Shown here piece by piece: positions 13,501 through 15,920 of a DNA stretch of 15,920 nt; within the stretch, counting starts at the first letter, position 1; each line of letters begins with the position of its first letter. The DNA comes from Thermoproteota archaeon. GTDB lineage: Archaea > Korarchaeota > Korarchaeia > Korarchaeales > Korarchaeaceae. Location of the stretch: assembly GCA_003661365.1 (NCBI GenBank), contig QMVZ01000021.1:1-15920 (forward strand). Direction: 5' to 3'. A program made the position numbers and the translations under genes. The notes under the pieces were generated by a model, which was given only the letters and a program-made list of their open reading frames with translations, searched no databases and was not told the DNA's origin.

Positions 13501-14607
13501 TTGGAGGAGTCGTACGAAAAAGAGGTTTTGTTTCCTCCTCAGGATTACATTAGGGTAAATCACGAGGATCTTAAGAAGTTTGTCAAGAAAGTATTCTTGA
13601 AACTCGGAGTTCCAGCCAAAGACGCTGAAATAACTGCTGACAACTTAGTTACAGCTGATCTGAGAGGTATAAGTTCTCATGGCGTCGCAAGGCTGAAGAG
13701 ATACGTAGATGGCTTAAGAAATGGCGTAGTTAAAGCCAAACCTGAGATAAAGATCATTAGAGAAAGCCCTGTACACGCTCTAGTGGATGGAGGCTTCGGT
13801 TTGGGACAGCCCGTTGCCTACAAAGCCATGAAAATAGCGATAGATAAGGCCAAGAAGAACTTTTTCGGTATAGTAGGAGTGAGAAACAGTAATCATTACG
13901 GTATAGCGGGGTATTACTCGCTAATGGCCTTAAAAGAGGATCTTATAGGGATCTCCATGACTAACTCGCGTCCTCTGGTGGCTCACACAGGCGCTTTAGG
14001 AAGAACAATAGGGACAAACCCCATCTCTTTTGCGGCTCCCTCAAAGGAGGAACCTGAATTCGTCCTTGACATGGCTACTTCTGTTGTCCCAATAGGCAAG
14101 ATTGAAGTCTATTCCAGGAGAGGAAAGCCAATACCCGAGGGCTGGGCAATAGACGAAGAGGGAAACCTACTAACTGACCCCTCTGTTGCCCTTAAGGCTG
14201 GTACCTTGCTCCCTCTGGGAGGACTAGGGGAGCTTTTGGGAGGCCACAAAGGCTATGGTCTCTCTGTCATGGTCGACATACTTTCTGGCATACTCACAGG
14301 AGCTAACTGGGGTCCATTTGTTGGGCCAACGCAGGGGCCAGAGCCAAGCAATGTTGGCCACTTCTTCATGGCCATAAATGTAGAGGCCTTTATGCCCCTA
14401 GAGGAGTTTAAAGAGAGAATGGAAGAGCTCAAGAGACATCTCAAGACAGCAAAACTCCATCCAAAGTTCAAGAAAATCTGGATTCACGGAGAGAAGTCGT
14501 GGCTTACTATGCGGTATAGGATGAAGCACGGTGTACCTCTCTACGTGAAAGTCGTAAATTCTTTGAGGGAAGTATCCAAAGAGGTAGGGGTGGAACTTCC
14601 ATTCTAA
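13501..14607 (+). CDS. Malate/L-lactate dehydrogenase family oxidoreductase (LDH_2 type)
   Basis: 368 residues of the NAD(P)-dependent LDH_2 family (malate, lactate, ureidoglycolate, sulfolactate and 2,3-diketogulonate reductases), which has no Rossmann fold. Family marks: ADLRGISSHGVARL with H60 and R64, RNSNHYGIAGYY with H132, GTNPISFAAPS (171-181), VLDMATSV with D190, RRGKPIPEGWAIDEEGN and GGHKGYGLSVMVDILSGIL with K250 and D259. It reduces a 2-oxo acid to a 2-hydroxy acid or the reverse; which one cannot be read off. The frame has no in-frame ATG before the conserved start, so TTG 13501 preceded by GGTGA is used; the ATG at 13490 is out of frame. In this locus it could act on oxaloacetate or another 2-oxo acid from the aminotransferase (inference). 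Convergent with M20D copy 2. Confidence 0.9.
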   Translation: MEESYEKEVLFPPQDYIRVNHEDLKKFVKKVFLKLGVPAKDAEITADNLVTADLRGISSHGVARLKRYVDGLRNGVVKAKPEIKIIRESPVHALVDGGFGLGQPVAYKAMKIAIDKAKKNFFGIVGVRNSNHYGIAGYYSLMALKEDLIGISMTNSRPLVAHTGALGRTIGTNPISFAAPSKEEPEFVLDMATSVVPIGKIEVYSRRGKPIPEGWAIDEEGNLLTDPSVALKAGTLLPLGGLGELLGGHKGYGLSVMVDILSGILTGANWGPFVGPTQGPEPSNVGHFFMAINVEAFMPLEEFKERMEELKRHLKTAKLHPKFKKIWIHGEKSWLTMRYRMKHGVPLYVKVVNSLREVSKEVGVELPF

Positions 14608-14710
14608 GTGTTTAAGGCTCGCTCAATGAGGTTTAAGCAAAGCTAAAGAAAGGGTTGAGTATCACCTAATCCTAGGGGTTTATCCCAGCTCTTAAGGCGA
14701 AGGGCTTTGA

Positions 14711-15920
14711 TTACTCCTTAGAATGTTCTGACCAAGCATCTATAGGCGGTTTTATCTCGGGAGGAATCGCACACTTATACTTTCTACCCCTTAACCTCTC
14801 CTCAAACTCGTCCCATGCTTTCTTAAGGAGTTCCTCGTTCGTCATTAGGTCTATTACTGAAGCCGCCATGACCTTTGCAGCGAATATGAGGGACTTATGG
14901 CCTATTCCCATTCCGCTCTGGGCTACGACTTGCCATGAATGTCCGGGGGTTCCCAACACCCATGCTGCAGTTGAAAATTCCTTCGTAGGAGCCTGCCAGC
15001 TTATGTCTGCAACATCTGTGGATCCGTGCATTATTTCTCCCTCCCCCCAAGGATCTGGAATGCTCCTATCTATCAGGACGTCAAGTAGTTTCTCCCAATC
15101 AGGTCTCTTGCTCTTCCTTAGGGCCTCTCTCTTTTGTTCGGGAGGAATCGATTTGGAGATCTCCTTCGCGAATTCCATCTCCTCACCTGTGTATTCCGGA
15201 GGTCCAATTTCCCTCATGTTCTTTACTATTAGCTCGCTTAGAACCTTGTTAGGTATGATATTATAGAGGCCGTCTATCATCTGAACTTCCAACTTAGTTC
15301 CGGTCATTAAAGCAGCTCCCTTTGCTATGTCGAGGATCCTTTTTGTTATGGCTTCCACCTGCTCCCTTTCAGGAGCCCTGATATAGTACCAAGAGCGTGC
15401 ATATGCTGGAACAACATTTGGCTGATCCCCTCCCTTCTCGATCACGTAGTGAATCCTTGCCTCCTGGATCACGTGCTCCCTTAGGTAGTTCACCCCTATG
15501 TTCATGAGTTCAACAGCATCCAAGGCGCTTCTTCCTTGCTCAGGAGAGGCCGCTGCATGGGAAGATACTCCATAGAAGTGAAACTTGTATGAATCGATTG
15601 CTAAACAACTTTTCAGTGTTGCAGCATTCATAGAGCCTGGGTGATGGCTTATTACCGCGTCTACTCCTTTAAATAGACCTTCCCTAGCCATGAACACCTT
15701 ACCGCTAAAATTCTCCTCGGCTGGGGTTCCAAAGAACTTTATCGTCCCTTTAAGCCCTGCTTCCTCCATAGCAACTTTTACCGCAATCGCAGCAGCCATT
15801 CCTGAAGTTCCGTGGATGTTATGACCGCACCCATGGCCGGGAGCTCCTTCCTTTAATGGTTCCCTCCAAGGAACCTTTTTTTGAGACAAACCAGGCAAAG
15901 CATCGTACTCACCCATTATC
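14711..15920 (-). CDS. M20D amidohydrolase, AbgB-like (copy 2, 5' end beyond the window)
   Basis: About 402 C-terminal codons are present; the frame runs through the window edge, so the Met near 15916 (in GEYDALPG) is internal and aligns with Met80 of copy 1. All metal-site residues of copy 1 recur: GHGCGHNIHG, GTPAEEN, ISHHPG, SSHAAASPEQG and GTPGHSWQ. The AbgB mark GSTDVADISWQAPT is also kept. About 60 substitutions separate the two over roughly 393 aligned residues by eye count, many of them in the lid domain and around QMIDGLYNIIPN (EFIKGISNVIPN in copy 1), where substrate would be contacted, so the pair may differ in specificity. The last residues also differ (WSEHSKE against WEKVKK). 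Several stretches of 50 or more bases are identical between the copies while neighbouring stretches diverge. Confidence 0.9.
   Translation of the reverse strand, partial: IMGEYDALPGLSQKKVPWREPLKEGAPGHGCGHNIHGTSGMAAAIAVKVAMEEAGLKGTIKFFGTPAEENFSGKVFMAREGLFKGVDAVISHHPGSMNAATLKSCLAIDSYKFHFYGVSSHAAASPEQGRSALDAVELMNIGVNYLREHVIQEARIHYVIEKGGDQPNVVPAYARSWYYIRAPEREQVEAITKRILDIAKGAALMTGTKLEVQMIDGLYNIIPNKVLSELIVKNMREIGPPEYTGEEMEFAKEISKSIPPEQKREALRKSKRPDWEKLLDVLIDRSIPDPWGEGEIMHGSTDVADISWQAPTKEFSTAAWVLGTPGHSWQVVAQSGMGIGHKSLIFAAKVMAASVIDLMTNEELLKKAWDEFEERLRGRKYKCAIPPEIKPPIDAWSEHSKE

Noticed and set aside
1..15920. CRISPR arrays, tRNA or rRNA genes, transposase genes or insertion-sequence ends
   Set aside because: No spaced repeat series, cloverleaf-like segment with the TTCGAATC-type arm, or transposase motif was seen on either strand by reading; a covariance-model search was not possible here.

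Overview
The window looks like chromosomal DNA of a thermophilic, peptide- or amide-fermenting archaeon. The evidence is direct and indirect. Most genes have an A/T-rich TATA-like element centred about 26-30 bases upstream of the start codon, which implies leaderless or near-leaderless transcripts. Shine-Dalgarno sites of the GGTGA type appear mainly where a gene sits behind another or has a short leader. AGA/AGG and ATA codons are frequent. The gene content (AOR-type tungsten aldehyde oxidoreductase, TRASH-domain regulator, archaeal-style DUF422 remnant) points to the Thermoproteota/Korarchaeota side of the tree, but the lineage is an inference. No tRNA, rRNA, CRISPR array or insertion sequence was seen.

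Layout. 1-334 (+): 3' end of an N-acyl-D-amino-acid deacylase. 437-4917 (-): three separately promoted genes, a class V PLP enzyme, a creatinase-like M24 protein and an Asp/Glu racemase fused to a class I aminotransferase. 5210-7039 (+): aldehyde ferredoxin oxidoreductase. 7041-7594 (-): a degraded stretch in which the 3' end of a xanthine-dehydrogenase-type molybdenum subunit is joined to the 5' end of a DUF422 membrane-protein gene. 7655-9885 (-): PadR regulator with a cysteine-rich TRASH-like tail, a 51-codon Trp/Met-rich membrane protein, a small PepSY-like protein and an MFS transporter. 9985-10725 (+): metallo-beta-lactamase-fold hydrolase. 10770-15920: two close M20D amidohydrolase paralogues (-) bracketing an aldo/keto reductase (+) and a malate/L-lactate-type dehydrogenase (+).

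How they may work together (inference). Hydrolases (D-aminoacylase, two AbgB-like M20D enzymes, creatinase-like M24) would release amino acids from N-acylated, D-configured or amide compounds. The racemase-aminotransferase fusion could convert a D-amino acid to the L form and then to a 2-oxo acid. AOR, aldo/keto reductase and the LDH_2-type dehydrogenase would dispose of the resulting aldehydes, ketones and 2-oxo acids. The 7655-8637 cluster looks separate and may be a metal- or redox-responsive unit.

Most notable: the racemase-aminotransferase fusion, the creatinase-type metal-site substitutions in the M24 gene, the double gene-remnant junction, the small PadR-TRASH/PepSY/membrane-peptide cluster including a gene of only 51 codons, perfect palindromes sitting on two promoters, and mosaic identity between the M20D paralogues.
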